From CBDBCU01 sp965243185 (GTDB lineage Bacteria; Chloroflexota; Dehalococcoidia; Lucifugimonadales; UBA3495): a stretch of 64,000 nt of DNA. Below are positions 24,576 through 32,658 of this stretch, in pieces. Both the position numbers and the translations under genes were made by a program. The stretch's first letter is position 1, and each line of letters opens with the position of its first letter. The stretch spans positions 930,001-994,000 of the forward strand of contig OZ251531.1 in the NCBI GenBank assembly GCA_965243185.1. Direction: 5' to 3'. The notes under the pieces are model-generated. The model was not told the DNA's origin and searched no databases. It saw only the letters and a program-made list of their open reading frames with translations.

Positions 24576-24908
24576 ATGACGCTGGAAAACCGGCCCGGAA
24601 ACACCGCTACTCTGTCCCCGGAACTGCCGGCCAAAATTACCCTGGAATCCCTGAACGACGCCCGGCTGCGGGTGAAAGAACCCATTGCGGTGGTGGTGTT
24701 TGTGGAGTGCGGACAGGTTGTTGCCGCAGCCGCGGGCTTGGATGAATTTGGCTTTGGGGATGACCTGGCGGCGGCCATTGCGGACCTGCAATGCGCCTTG
24801 GTTGACTTGTATTTTACGCTGGCGGCGGAGCAAGACCATTTGGGCAAGGGGCTGCGGCAGGTTTGGGCAACGCTGCAAGTAAAGGTGGGGATTACATTGC
24901 CATCCTGA
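24576..24908 (+). CDS. Hypothetical antitoxin-like protein, 110 aa
   Basis: From ATG 24576 the product is an alpha/beta protein with a short beta-rich first half (AVVVFVECGQVVAAAAGLDE) and a helical second half, GFGDDLAAAIADLQCALVDL, ending in DHLGKGLRQVWATLQVKV. This arrangement (partial 'GxGxxLxxAIxDLxxxLxxLY' pattern) is seen in small proteins annotated as antitoxin-like, but no toxin gene follows; the next gene is a tRNA. An orphan remains the best description. Confidence 0.55.
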   Translation: MTLENRPGNTATLSPELPAKITLESLNDARLRVKEPIAVVVFVECGQVVAAAAGLDEFGFGDDLAAAIADLQCALVDLYFTLAAEQDHLGKGLRQVWATLQVKVGITLPS

Positions 24909-24965
24909 AAGAAGGGGGCTGATTTAGCGGGCGGGGAAAAGACGGTTTACCGCATTTCCGGCCGG

Positions 24966-24995
24966 TGGACAACATCCCATCCCATACGCTATAAT
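24966..24995 (+). promoter_or_regulatory. Promoter of tRNA-Ser
   Basis: TGGACA and a perfect TATAAT, 18 bases apart, lie 21 bases before the tRNA 5' end. This is the best sigma70-type promoter in the window and fits a stable RNA gene. Confidence 0.7.
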
Positions 24996-25016
24996 GTCTA
25001 GGCGTTCCCCCGTTGC

Positions 25017-25108
25017 GGAGAGGTGCCGGAGTGGACGAACGGGCACGACTGGAAATCGTGTAGGGGCTTACCAGTCCCTCGAGGGTTCGAATCCCTCTCT
25101 CTCCGCCA
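25017..25108 (+). tRNA. tRNA-Ser (anticodon GGA), CCA encoded
   Basis: A 92-base class II tRNA. The acceptor arm GGAGAGG pairs with TCTCTCC before discriminator G and an encoded CCA. The anticodon stem CACGA/TCGTG closes the loop CTGGAAA with anticodon GGA, reading UCC/UCU serine codons. A long variable arm (GGGGCTTACCAGTCCC) and the T-loop GGTTCGAATC are clear. The D-arm has GCCGGAGTGGACGAACGGGC. Confidence 0.95.
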
Positions 25109-25196
25109 GCTCCATTAGTCCCCTTCCCGTCCTGTCCCGGCGGCGGCGCGTCAGCCTTTGGCGTCATCCCGCCGGCCCCCCGCTGCCGATATTTCA

Positions 25197-25589
25197 ATGC
25201 CGCGTCAACGCAGCAGCATCACCCCGGAACAGCTTTTAGCCGACTATCCGCCGCCGGTGCAGCAATTGGCGGAGCAGTTGCGGCAACTAGTTAAAGCCCT
25301 GGTGCCGGCCGCTGCGGAGCGGGCTTACCCGGTCTGGCGCGGCATCGGCTACCGACATCCGGAAGCCGGCTACTTCGGCGCCATTTTCCTACACTCCGAC
25401 CGGGTCAAGTTGGGTTTGGAACAGGGGGCGCGCTTGCCCGACCCGCACGGCATCCTGAAACCCGGGCCTACCGCCGGCAAGCAAGTCCGCTACCTCGAAA
25501 TCGCCGACCCGCAGGACATCAACCCGGAACAAATCGCCCAACTGCTCACCGCCGCCATCGACTTGCAGCGGGCCTTACGGGGAAAATAG
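25197..25589 (+). CDS. DUF1801/YdhG-like small protein
   Basis: A 130-residue protein similar in pattern to DUF1801 (YdhG_like) domains: helical N-terminus with LAEQLRQLVKALVPAAAERA, then YPVWRGIGYRHPEAGYFGAI, FLHSDRVKLGLEQGARL and a final QVRYLEIADPQDINPEQIAQ helix. The role of this fold is not known. ATG 25197 has no clear ribosome site; a TTG at 25158 would add 13 residues. It stands alone downstream of the tRNA. Confidence 0.7.
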   Translation: MPRQRSSITPEQLLADYPPPVQQLAEQLRQLVKALVPAAAERAYPVWRGIGYRHPEAGYFGAIFLHSDRVKLGLEQGARLPDPHGILKPGPTAGKQVRYLEIADPQDINPEQIAQLLTAAIDLQRALRGK

Positions 25590-25676
25590 CGGGGACGGCA
25601 TACGCCGCCGCCCCATCAACCGCCAGCCGTTGCTATAGTGTATAATTCCCGGCAAAAGCAACTGGAGGCCGCAGCT

Positions 25677-26054
25677 ATGGGCGCAACTCATGTAACCGTT
25701 ACCGTCAAAAATCCCGCCGAACCCCACCGAACTTGGGAAGGGGAATTCCTCGTCGACACCGGTGCTACCGACTGCCTGGTTCCCCGCAAACATCTGGAAT
25801 CCATCGGCTTGGTCCCGGAATGGCAGCGGGAGTATAGCTTGGCCGATGGCAGCCGGATCAGTATGGACATCACCGTCGGGCGGGTGGAGTTTATGGGCGG
25901 CTTCACCGGAGTCGCCATCGTGATGGGTGAGGATGATGTCGAGCCGTTGCTGGGCGTAACCGCTCTGGAATCGATCGGCGTCGAGGTTGACCCGGTTAAT
26001 CAGACCCTGAAACGGATGCCTTATGTGCGGCTCCGCGGCTTTAACCCCCGGTAA
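25677..26054 (+). CDS. Retropepsin-like aspartic protease (clan AA), copy 1
   Basis: A 125-residue single-domain aspartic protease of the type that works as a dimer. The catalytic motif is EFLVDTGATDCLVPRKH (Asp-Thr-Gly at about 32-34), and the second conserved element is EPLLGVTALESIGVEVD. ATG 25677 is preceded by GGAGG; a perfect TATAAT lies at 25641 without a clear -35. A broken fragment and a second full copy follow, with nearly identical DNA at both ends, so the family arose by tandem duplication. Confidence 0.75.
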   Translation: MGATHVTVTVKNPAEPHRTWEGEFLVDTGATDCLVPRKHLESIGLVPEWQREYSLADGSRISMDITVGRVEFMGGFTGVAIVMGEDDVEPLLGVTALESIGVEVDPVNQTLKRMPYVRLRGFNPR

Positions 26055-26085
26055 AACCGGCGGTTTGCTTTTAGCCCTTTACCGG

Positions 26086-26180
26086 GGGAAGTGGCCGGGG
26101 CAACGCTGGTGATGGGAGAGTATGACGCTGAGCCGCTGTTGGGCGTCACCGCTCTGGAATCGATGGGACTGTAAGTTGAC
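26086..26180 (+). pseudogene. Remnant of a retropepsin-like copy
   Basis: Between the two full copies, the plus strand encodes ATLVMGEYDAEPLLGVTALE followed by SMGL, a TAA stop and VDPVNQILK, matching the last third of the flanking proteins. It has no N-terminal part and an internal stop, so it is a fragment left by unequal recombination or decay. Confidence 0.7.
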
Positions 26181-26221
26181 CCGGTTAACCAAATCCTGAA
26201 AACCGGCTAGGAGATTATGCT

Positions 26222-26599
26222 ATGGGCGCAACTCATGTAACCGTTACCGTCAAAAACCCGGCGGAACCCCACCGCACTTGGGAAGGGCTGTTCCTGGTTG
26301 ACCCCGGCAGTATCAACTGCTTGGCCCCCCGAAAGCATCTCGAAGCCATCGGACTGGCTTCCCAGGGTCAGCGGCGGTATCGCTTGGCGGACGGCAGCGA
26401 AACCCGAATGGATGCCACGACCGCGGTAGTGGAGTTTATGGGCGATTTTGCCGGGACTACCATCGTAATGGGCGCTGATGACGCCGAACCGCTGCTGGGG
26501 CTGACGGTGCTGGAATCCGTAGGCATTGCGGTTGACCCGGTTAACCAGACCCTGAAACGGATGCCTTATGTGCGGCTCCGCGGCTTTAATCCCCGGTAA
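26222..26599 (+). CDS. Retropepsin-like protein, copy 2, with altered active site
   Basis: The 125-residue product is close to copy 1 at both ends (first 22 and last 25 residues almost identical), but the active-site motif reads FLVDPGSINCLAPRKH: Asp-Pro-Gly in place of Asp-Thr-Gly. Because the Thr/Ser of this motif is conserved in active aspartic proteases, the copy may be inactive or act as a regulatory partner of copy 1. It has a short spacing of 42 bases to trmO. Confidence 0.7.
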   Translation: MGATHVTVTVKNPAEPHRTWEGLFLVDPGSINCLAPRKHLEAIGLASQGQRRYRLADGSETRMDATTAVVEFMGDFAGTTIVMGADDAEPLLGLTVLESVGIAVDPVNQTLKRMPYVRLRGFNPR

Positions 26600-26641
26600 A
26601 TCCGGCCGCCGGCTTTTAGCCCTTTGCGGGGGGAAAGACTG

Positions 26642-27061
26642 ATGAACGCCGCCGCCCGGCCGCCGTACGCGCCGGCAACCTTTACCCCCATCGGCTATGT
26701 GGAAAGCGAGTTTGCCGGCTATGCCCCCTCCGACGAAATGCGCGCCCGGCCCTCCCGCATCATCCTGCGCCCGGAACTGGCCCCGGGGCTGCTGGGCTTG
26801 ACCGCCGGCCAATCCATCCTGGTCCTCTTTCACCTGCACCGGGCCGCCGACTACCAACTGCAACTCCATCCCGGCCACAACCCGCAAAACCCCATCCGCG
26901 GCGTCTTTGCCACCCGTAGCCAATACCGCCCAAATCCGATTGCGGCCACGGTGGCGGAAATCCAGAACATCGACGGTAACATCCTGACCGTCAGCGGCCT
27001 CGACGCGCAAGACGGTTCTCCGGTGCTGGACTTGAAACCCTACGCCGCCGACTTTGACTAG
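26642..27061 (+). CDS. trmO: TrmO-type tRNA m6t6A37 methyltransferase
   Basis: A 139-residue TsaA/TrmO protein that methylates t6A at position 37 of tRNA using SAM. It opens with FTPIGYVESEFAGYAPSDEM and has the hallmark FATRSQYRPNPIAATVAEIQ with DAQDGSPVLDLKPY near the end. It lacks the C-terminal domain seen in the longer E. coli protein, as in many short homologues. GGGGGGAAAG precedes ATG 26642. Confidence 0.85.
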   Translation: MNAAARPPYAPATFTPIGYVESEFAGYAPSDEMRARPSRIILRPELAPGLLGLTAGQSILVLFHLHRAADYQLQLHPGHNPQNPIRGVFATRSQYRPNPIAATVAEIQNIDGNILTVSGLDAQDGSPVLDLKPYAADFD

Positions 27062-27120
27062 CCGGCGGCGCGGGTGTAGTTTGCAAAAGAAACACCTGGG
27101 CCGGCTGCGATTTCAGCCGA

Positions 27121-27217
27121 GCTATCACATATACCTGGCGGCCTACTTATCGTCATTCCCGTGCCAACGGGAATCCAGAGTCCCCGGCCGATAACGACGG
27201 TTTCTATATGCGATAGC
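27121..27217. repeat. Nested palindrome: ATTCCCGT-type repeat inside a 13-bp inverted repeat
   Basis: The inner hairpin ATTCCCGT-GCCA-ACGGGAAT (27155-27174) lies in CGTCATTCCCGTGCCAACGG, the same family as the repeats at 16282 and 57315. It is enclosed by GCTATCACATATA at 27121-27133 and TATATGCGATAGC at 27205-27217, inverted with one mismatch. The 311-base gap between trmO and rel holds nothing else that I can see. Confidence 0.6.
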
Positions 27218-27372
27218 CTTGGCGGTTCTCCCGCTGCCATTGCCTCGACTTGGCAATAGTTATATACTTGCCCCAAGGATAACCCGCTGTTTTTCATCCA
27301 ATTACCCTTGCCGGCGGCATAGACTTTCCGCCGCCGTAGCAGTATCATCTTTGCCAATAAAGACGCCGAGTT

Positions 27373-29604
27373 ATGAAGTATGGGGTAGCAACCCAAGACG
27401 CCCAAGCCCTGCTCGAAAAGGCCGCCCGCTATTTGCCCGAGGAATCGGTGCAGTTGGTGGCGCGGGCCTACGATTACGCCGACCGCTGCCATCAAGGGCA
27501 GACCCGCAAGTCCGGCGAACCCTACATTGCCCATCCCCTCGAGGCCGCCGTTTTTTTGGCGGACCTCAACCTCGATGTCCATACCCTTTGCGGCGCGCTG
27601 CTCCACGATGTGATGGAGGATTGCGGCGTCGGCTTTGACGACATTAAAGGCCGCTTTGGCCCGGAAGTCGCCAAACTGGTGGACGGCGTTACCAAGCTCA
27701 CCCGAATGGACTATCCCCGCAGCCCCGGCGCCGACCGCAACGGCCCGCTGCCGCTGCCCGACGACCCGGACAAGCTCTATGCCGAAAGCCTCCGCAAAAT
27801 GCTCGTGGCCATGGCCGAGGATATTCGGGTAGTGCTGATTAAACTGGCCGACCGCCTGCATAATATGAAAACCCTCGACGCCCTCCCCTCGGCCAAGCGC
27901 AAATCCATCGCCCAGGAAACCCTCGACATTTACTCGCCCTTGGCGCACCGGCTCGGCATCTGGGAAATCAAGTGGCAGCTGGACGACTTGGCATTTCGCC
28001 ATCTGGACGAGGAACGCTATCGGGAAATTTCCCGGATGCTCGCCGCCCGCCGCGCTGAACGGGAGGAATATGTCGAGCAGATTTGCGCTACCCTGCGGCA
28101 GTTCTTGGCCCAAGCCGAACTCAAATGCGAAGTCAACGGCCGCCCCAAGGGCATCTACAGCATCCACACCAAAATGCAGAAGTACGCCGCTCAAGGGCAA
28201 GGCGAGGAACTGCGCGACATTTTTGACTTGTACGCCTTGCGGGTAGTGGTCGAATCCGAAGGGGACTGCTACCGGGCTTTGGGCATCATTCATCAGATTT
28301 GGAGTCCCATCCCCGGCCAGTTCGACGATTATGTCGCCAATCCCAAGGAAAATATGTACCAAGCCCTGCATACCACCGTGCTGTGCCAGGGCGGCCAGCC
28401 GCTGGAAGTGCAGATAAAAACCCACGAAATGCACCAAGTCGCCGAGTATGGCGTGGCCGCCCATTGGCGCTACAAAGAGGGCGGCGGCCATAAAGACCTG
28501 CGCTTTGAGGAAAAGATGACCTGGCTGCGGCAGCTGCTGGAGTGGCAGCGGGAGGCCGCCGGCACTGACGATTTCATCGAGTCGGTCAAGCAAGACCTGT
28601 TTCACGAGCAGGTCTTTGTCTATACCCCCAAGGGCGACATTGTGGAACTGGCCGCCGGCTCCACGCCCATTGACTTTGCCTACAAAATCCACACCGAATT
28701 GGGGCATCGCTGCGCCGGCGGCAAGGTGAACGGCCGACTGGTCAGCCTGGACACCGCCTTGCAGAACGGGGACACGGTGGAAATAATGGCCGCCAAGTCG
28801 GAACGCGGCCCCAGCCCGGACTGGCTTAATCCCAACTTGGGCTATGTCAAATCGGCGGGGGCGCGGCAGAAAATCCGCCAGTGGTTCAACCATCAGGCCC
28901 GCGGCAGCAACATCGAGCGGGGCCGCGACAAACTCCGCAAGGAACTGCGCCGGCTCAATATGCGCCTCCCCGACCCGGAAATCCTTACCCTGGTCAAGTT
29001 TGACAATATGGAGGACTTTCTGGTCAGCCTGGGTTCCGGCGGCTTTACCGAGGGTCAGTTGGCGAACCGCCTGTCCCAAGCCGTCAAAACCGAGCCGGAA
29101 CTGCCGCAAAGCAAGGTCAAACTGCCGCTCTCCAGCCCCAGCTCCGGCATTTCGGTGTTGGGCGTCGGCGATTTGCTGATTCGCATTGCCGGCTGCTGCA
29201 ACCCCATCCCCGGCGACGAAATTGCCGGCTTTGTAACCCGGGTGCGCGGCGTTTCCGTGCATAAAAAGGATTGCAGCAGCCTGCTTAACGAGGATGAGCC
29301 GGAGCGCATCGTCAGCGTTTCCTGGGGGGAGGCCAAGGAAATGTATCCGGTGCGGGTTCGCATTGAGGCGTACGACCGGGTGGGCTTGCTGCGGGATGTG
29401 ACCGTGCGGGTTTCCGAGGAGCGGGTAAATATCGCCGCGGTAGTAACCGAGGAAAAGTCCGACGGTACGGTGACCATGGAACTGACCCTGCACACCACCG
29501 GACTGGATCAGCTAGGCAAGCTGTTCGCCAAACTAGAGGGCATCCGCAGCGTAATTCTGGTAACGCGGGTGCGGACGACGGTGGCGGCGCCGTTGGAGGC
29601 GTGA
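27373..29604 (+). CDS. rel: Bifunctional (p)ppGpp synthetase/hydrolase Rel
   Basis: A 743-residue RelA/SpoT-family protein that makes and degrades the alarmone (p)ppGpp. The HD hydrolase domain has His54 in YIAHPLEAA and His78-Asp79 in ALLHDVMED. The synthetase domain has GRPKGIYSIHTKM, FDLYALRVVVES and DDYVANPKENMYQALHTTV. TGS (VFVYTPKGDIVELAAGSTPI) and a C-terminal ACT domain (VRIEAYDRVGLLRDVTVRV) follow, with CCNPIPGDEIAGF between. The intact HD motif marks it as able to hydrolyse, as in the single Rel of most bacteria. Confidence 0.95.
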   Translation: MKYGVATQDAQALLEKAARYLPEESVQLVARAYDYADRCHQGQTRKSGEPYIAHPLEAAVFLADLNLDVHTLCGALLHDVMEDCGVGFDDIKGRFGPEVAKLVDGVTKLTRMDYPRSPGADRNGPLPLPDDPDKLYAESLRKMLVAMAEDIRVVLIKLADRLHNMKTLDALPSAKRKSIAQETLDIYSPLAHRLGIWEIKWQLDDLAFRHLDEERYREISRMLAARRAEREEYVEQICATLRQFLAQAELKCEVNGRPKGIYSIHTKMQKYAAQGQGEELRDIFDLYALRVVVESEGDCYRALGIIHQIWSPIPGQFDDYVANPKENMYQALHTTVLCQGGQPLEVQIKTHEMHQVAEYGVAAHWRYKEGGGHKDLRFEEKMTWLRQLLEWQREAAGTDDFIESVKQDLFHEQVFVYTPKGDIVELAAGSTPIDFAYKIHTELGHRCAGGKVNGRLVSLDTALQNGDTVEIMAAKSERGPSPDWLNPNLGYVKSAGARQKIRQWFNHQARGSNIERGRDKLRKELRRLNMRLPDPEILTLVKFDNMEDFLVSLGSGGFTEGQLANRLSQAVKTEPELPQSKVKLPLSSPSSGISVLGVGDLLIRIAGCCNPIPGDEIAGFVTRVRGVSVHKKDCSSLLNEDEPERIVSVSWGEAKEMYPVRVRIEAYDRVGLLRDVTVRVSEERVNIAAVVTEEKSDGTVTMELTLHTTGLDQLGKLFAKLEGIRSVILVTRVRTTVAAPLEA

Positions 29605-29632
29605 GGGGGGGCGGCAGCCAGGGGGTTCCTTT

Positions 29633-30421
29633 ATGGGAAAGGCAACCAAGTCCCGACCGGATGCCAAAGCGGTAGCGGTAGCCCGAGAGGTGTACGACGC
29701 AGCCCGGCCGCTGCGACTGATTCTGTTCGGCTCCCGGGCCCGCGGCGACCACCGCCCGGACTCCGACATTGACCTGCTGCTGATTACCCGCCAATCCCCG
29801 GAACTGGAGTTGCGCGAAAAGGCGGCGGCCGCCGCCGGCGCCGCGGCCGCCGGCCGGTACCGGGAACCGGTGCCGGTGCAACTGGTCTGGAAAACCGCCG
29901 CTGAATATGAGCAGATGCGGCGGACGGTCAACCACCTGGTGGCCCGGGCCCTCGACGAAGGAGTTTTAATGTCCCCAAACCGCGCGGATTATACCGACGA
30001 GACTAACACCCCCTCCTACGAGTGGACTTTAACCGAGGAGCGGGTAAGGCACGCCGAGATCCATCTGGATGGCTTTATCACTATGGCTGAGTTGGGCAAG
30101 AATGACCGGCTGATTGGCAAGAACGCCCAGGAAGCTATGGAACACGCCCTCAAAGCCGTTATCTCTGCCGCCAATGCCCGCTATGACCGAACCCACAGCC
30201 TGAACCATCTGTTACGGCAGGCTCGAGCCGCCGCCCCGGAATTGGGGTTTGTCCCCCGGTCGAACTACGCCGTGCTGATGCAATACTGCGGCAACGATGA
30301 CTATTACGAACCCCAGGAACCCTTGACCGATTCCCCTACTTATCGGCAGGATGTGGAATCTGATGTTGGGACTTTGCTGGCCTGGGTTGCCCAACAGCAA
30401 GGGCAACGCGGGGGAAGTTGA
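29633..30421 (+). CDS. Single-chain MNT nucleotidyltransferase-HEPN protein
   Basis: A 262-residue fusion. Residues 25-105 are a minimal nucleotidyltransferase: LILFGSRARGDHRPDSDIDL, with GSRARG at 33-38 and the metal-binding Asp45 and Asp47. Residues 135-250 form a HEPN domain (RHAEIHLDGFITMAELGKND, MEHALKAVISAANARYDRTH) with R183-x4-H188. In the two-gene MntA/HepT system the antitoxin adenylates a Tyr two residues after the His; here that position is Leu, so the motif is not the canonical RX4HXY. It lies 20 bases upstream of hsdR and overlaps the alternative hsdR start. GTG/TTG-type starts are possible; ATG 29633 is used. Confidence 0.75.
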   Translation: MGKATKSRPDAKAVAVAREVYDAARPLRLILFGSRARGDHRPDSDIDLLLITRQSPELELREKAAAAAGAAAAGRYREPVPVQLVWKTAAEYEQMRRTVNHLVARALDEGVLMSPNRADYTDETNTPSYEWTLTEERVRHAEIHLDGFITMAELGKNDRLIGKNAQEAMEHALKAVISAANARYDRTHSLNHLLRQARAAAPELGFVPRSNYAVLMQYCGNDDYYEPQEPLTDSPTYRQDVESDVGTLLAWVAQQQGQRGGS

Positions 30422-30441
30422 AACCCGTCCGGGAGGGGGCG

Positions 30442-32637
30442 ATGACGCCGGAACAGCGGGCCAGAAGGAAAATAGACCGGCTGCTGAAGGCCGCCGGTTG
30501 GCAGTTCAGCACTGAGGTGCACGCCCCGGGGGCGCAACGGGACGGGTTTGCCGATTATGTGCTGTCGGACAGCGCGGGCGTGAAGTGGGCGCTGCTGGAA
30601 GCCAAGGCGGCGAGCAAGCATCCCCTGGCGGGGAAGGAGCAGGCCCGGGATTATGCCAATTCGGCCTTGGGCATCCAGTATGTCATCCTGTCCAACGGGG
30701 AGGAACACTACTGCTGGGATCCGCGGGAGGGCAATCCGTTCCGGGTTCTGGCGATACCGTCGCCGGCCAAGGTAAAGCGGCAACTGGAAGGGCCGGCGGG
30801 GGATCGGTCGCTGCTGGGGCAAACCGTGGTGGGGGCGGATTATCTGCCGGCGGCGGCCGGGCGGGTGATGCGGCCGTATCAGTGGGAAGCCGTCGCCGCG
30901 GTGCAACGGGCGGCGGAACAGGGGGAGACGACTTTTCTGCTGGAGATGGCGACCGGGACGGGCAAGACGACGGTGGCCGCGGCCCTTTGCTACTTGTATC
31001 TGGTCACGGGGAACGCCGAGCGGATTATGTTCCTGGTGGACCGCATCGAGCTGAAAGACCAGACCGGGCCGGATTTGCAGAAGGCGTTGGCCGGGCAGTA
31101 TACGGTGGGGATATACAATGGGCAAGGGGATTATGATTGGGCGCGGACGCATATCAGCGTGGTCAGCATTCAATCGCTGGAGGGGCTGGGGCTGCCGGCG
31201 GAGCATTTTGACCTGATAATTACCGATGAGGCGCATCGCTGCATCAGCGGCCCCAGCCGGCGTTGGCTGTTTGACCGGCTGGAGGGGGAAAAGATTGGGC
31301 TGACGGCGACGCCGCGGGCATTGCTGAATGAACGGGAGACGGGGGAAGGGGTCAGCGACTTGCAATTGGAACAGCAGGCGCTGCGGGATACTTACTTCGC
31401 CTTTGGCCGCCCGGCCGGGGAACCGACTTATTCCTATACGCTGGAGGATGCGCGGCGGGACGGCTATCTGGTGGGGCCAACGGCGGTGGATGTGCGGACG
31501 GAGTTGACCCGGCAGCTGCTGGCGGAGGGCGGGGTGGAGCTGGATGTAATCAGTTTGGATGGGCGGGTGGCGGTAACGCGGCCTTTTGAGGCGGGCAATC
31601 TGGGGCGCAATCTGTTCAGCCCGGCAACCCGGCGGGAGTTCGCGGAGACGATCATTGCCGAGGCGCTGCGGGAGCCGGAGACGGGGCTGATGGGCAAGAC
31701 CATCGTTTATACGCCCAGCCAACGGGAGGCTTTGGAGCTGACGGAGGTGATTAACGCGGCGGCGATGGAGCGGTGGCCGGGGGTGTACCAGTCGGATTTT
31801 GCGGTGGCGATAGTTTCGGGGGTGGATCAGGCGGCGGAGTTCGGCCGGCAGTTCCGGAATAATGACTTGAAAGGAAATCATCCGCGCGCGGCGGGGCGGC
31901 ATACCAGCAAAACCCGGGTCTGCGTGACGGTGCGGATGATGACCACCGGGTACGACTGCCCGGATTTGCTGAATATCGTCCTGTGCGGCAAGATGGATTC
32001 GCCGACGGAGTTTATTCAGGTGAAGGGGCGCGGCACGCGGAAGTTTGATTTTCGGGAGAATGTTACCGACGCGGTAGTGCGGCGGGAAATGCCGCCGTAT
32101 CCCAAGGAACAGTTCAAGATTATCGACTTTTTCGGGGTGTGCGCGCGGCATCACGAGGGGCATTTGTATGAGCCGCGGCTGGGCGGGCCGCGGGAGGAGA
32201 CGGAGGATATTGGCCCCGGGGAGGACGGGGCGCGGCGGGAGGAGGGCGGCGGGGGCGGTCAGTTCATCTATACCGGCGCGGACCAGACGGAGAGTCAGAC
32301 GGAGCTGGAATTTGAGGCGGACGCCCGCACCATCCTGGAGCGGCGGGATACGCAGGAAAGTTATGAACTGAGGCAGTCGTTCAACCGCTATCTGGCGGCG
32401 CATCCCATTGCTGACCCGGGAATTCAGGAAAATGCCCGGCAACTCTTTGAGGCTTACGCTACGGATGCGGCGGTGCGGGCGGCCGTGGACGGGCGGCAGC
32501 CCGGGCGTTTGCTGGATACCGGGCTGAGTCAGCAAGTTTATCAAGCGGTGCCCCGGGAAGTGCGGGAACAAATCGCGGCCTATATCCGGGACAACTTGCC
32601 GGCGGCAGAGCCGGCGGGCGGCGAAGGCGGGGAATAG
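30442..32637 (+). CDS. hsdR: Type I restriction enzyme, R subunit (DEAD/DEAH helicase-nuclease)
   Basis: A 731-residue motor and nuclease subunit. The N-terminal nuclease has Asp39 (FADYV) and Glu53-x-Lys55 (LLEAKA). The helicase has Walker A MATGTGKTTVA (170-180), DEAH box ITDEAHRCI (260-268), motif III LTATPRALL and motif VI QVKGRGTRKFDF. A C-terminal EcoEI-type domain follows from about 590. It is short compared with EcoKI HsdR, as in EcoEI-like enzymes. ATG 30442 has GGGAGGGGG upstream; a TTG at 30418 overlapping the preceding gene is less likely. Confidence 0.92.
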   Translation: MTPEQRARRKIDRLLKAAGWQFSTEVHAPGAQRDGFADYVLSDSAGVKWALLEAKAASKHPLAGKEQARDYANSALGIQYVILSNGEEHYCWDPREGNPFRVLAIPSPAKVKRQLEGPAGDRSLLGQTVVGADYLPAAAGRVMRPYQWEAVAAVQRAAEQGETTFLLEMATGTGKTTVAAALCYLYLVTGNAERIMFLVDRIELKDQTGPDLQKALAGQYTVGIYNGQGDYDWARTHISVVSIQSLEGLGLPAEHFDLIITDEAHRCISGPSRRWLFDRLEGEKIGLTATPRALLNERETGEGVSDLQLEQQALRDTYFAFGRPAGEPTYSYTLEDARRDGYLVGPTAVDVRTELTRQLLAEGGVELDVISLDGRVAVTRPFEAGNLGRNLFSPATRREFAETIIAEALREPETGLMGKTIVYTPSQREALELTEVINAAAMERWPGVYQSDFAVAIVSGVDQAAEFGRQFRNNDLKGNHPRAAGRHTSKTRVCVTVRMMTTGYDCPDLLNIVLCGKMDSPTEFIQVKGRGTRKFDFRENVTDAVVRREMPPYPKEQFKIIDFFGVCARHHEGHLYEPRLGGPREETEDIGPGEDGARREEGGGGGQFIYTGADQTESQTELEFEADARTILERRDTQESYELRQSFNRYLAAHPIADPGIQENARQLFEAYATDAAVRAAVDGRQPGRLLDTGLSQQVYQAVPREVREQIAAYIRDNLPAAEPAGGEGGE

Positions 32638-32658
32638 CGAGCGCGGAAAGGGGAAGGA

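Noticed and set aside
27058..29493. 811-codon minus-strand frame across rel
   Set aside because: Antisense to rel, whose HD, synthetase, TGS and ACT domains are all recognisable; the antisense product has no recognisable domain.
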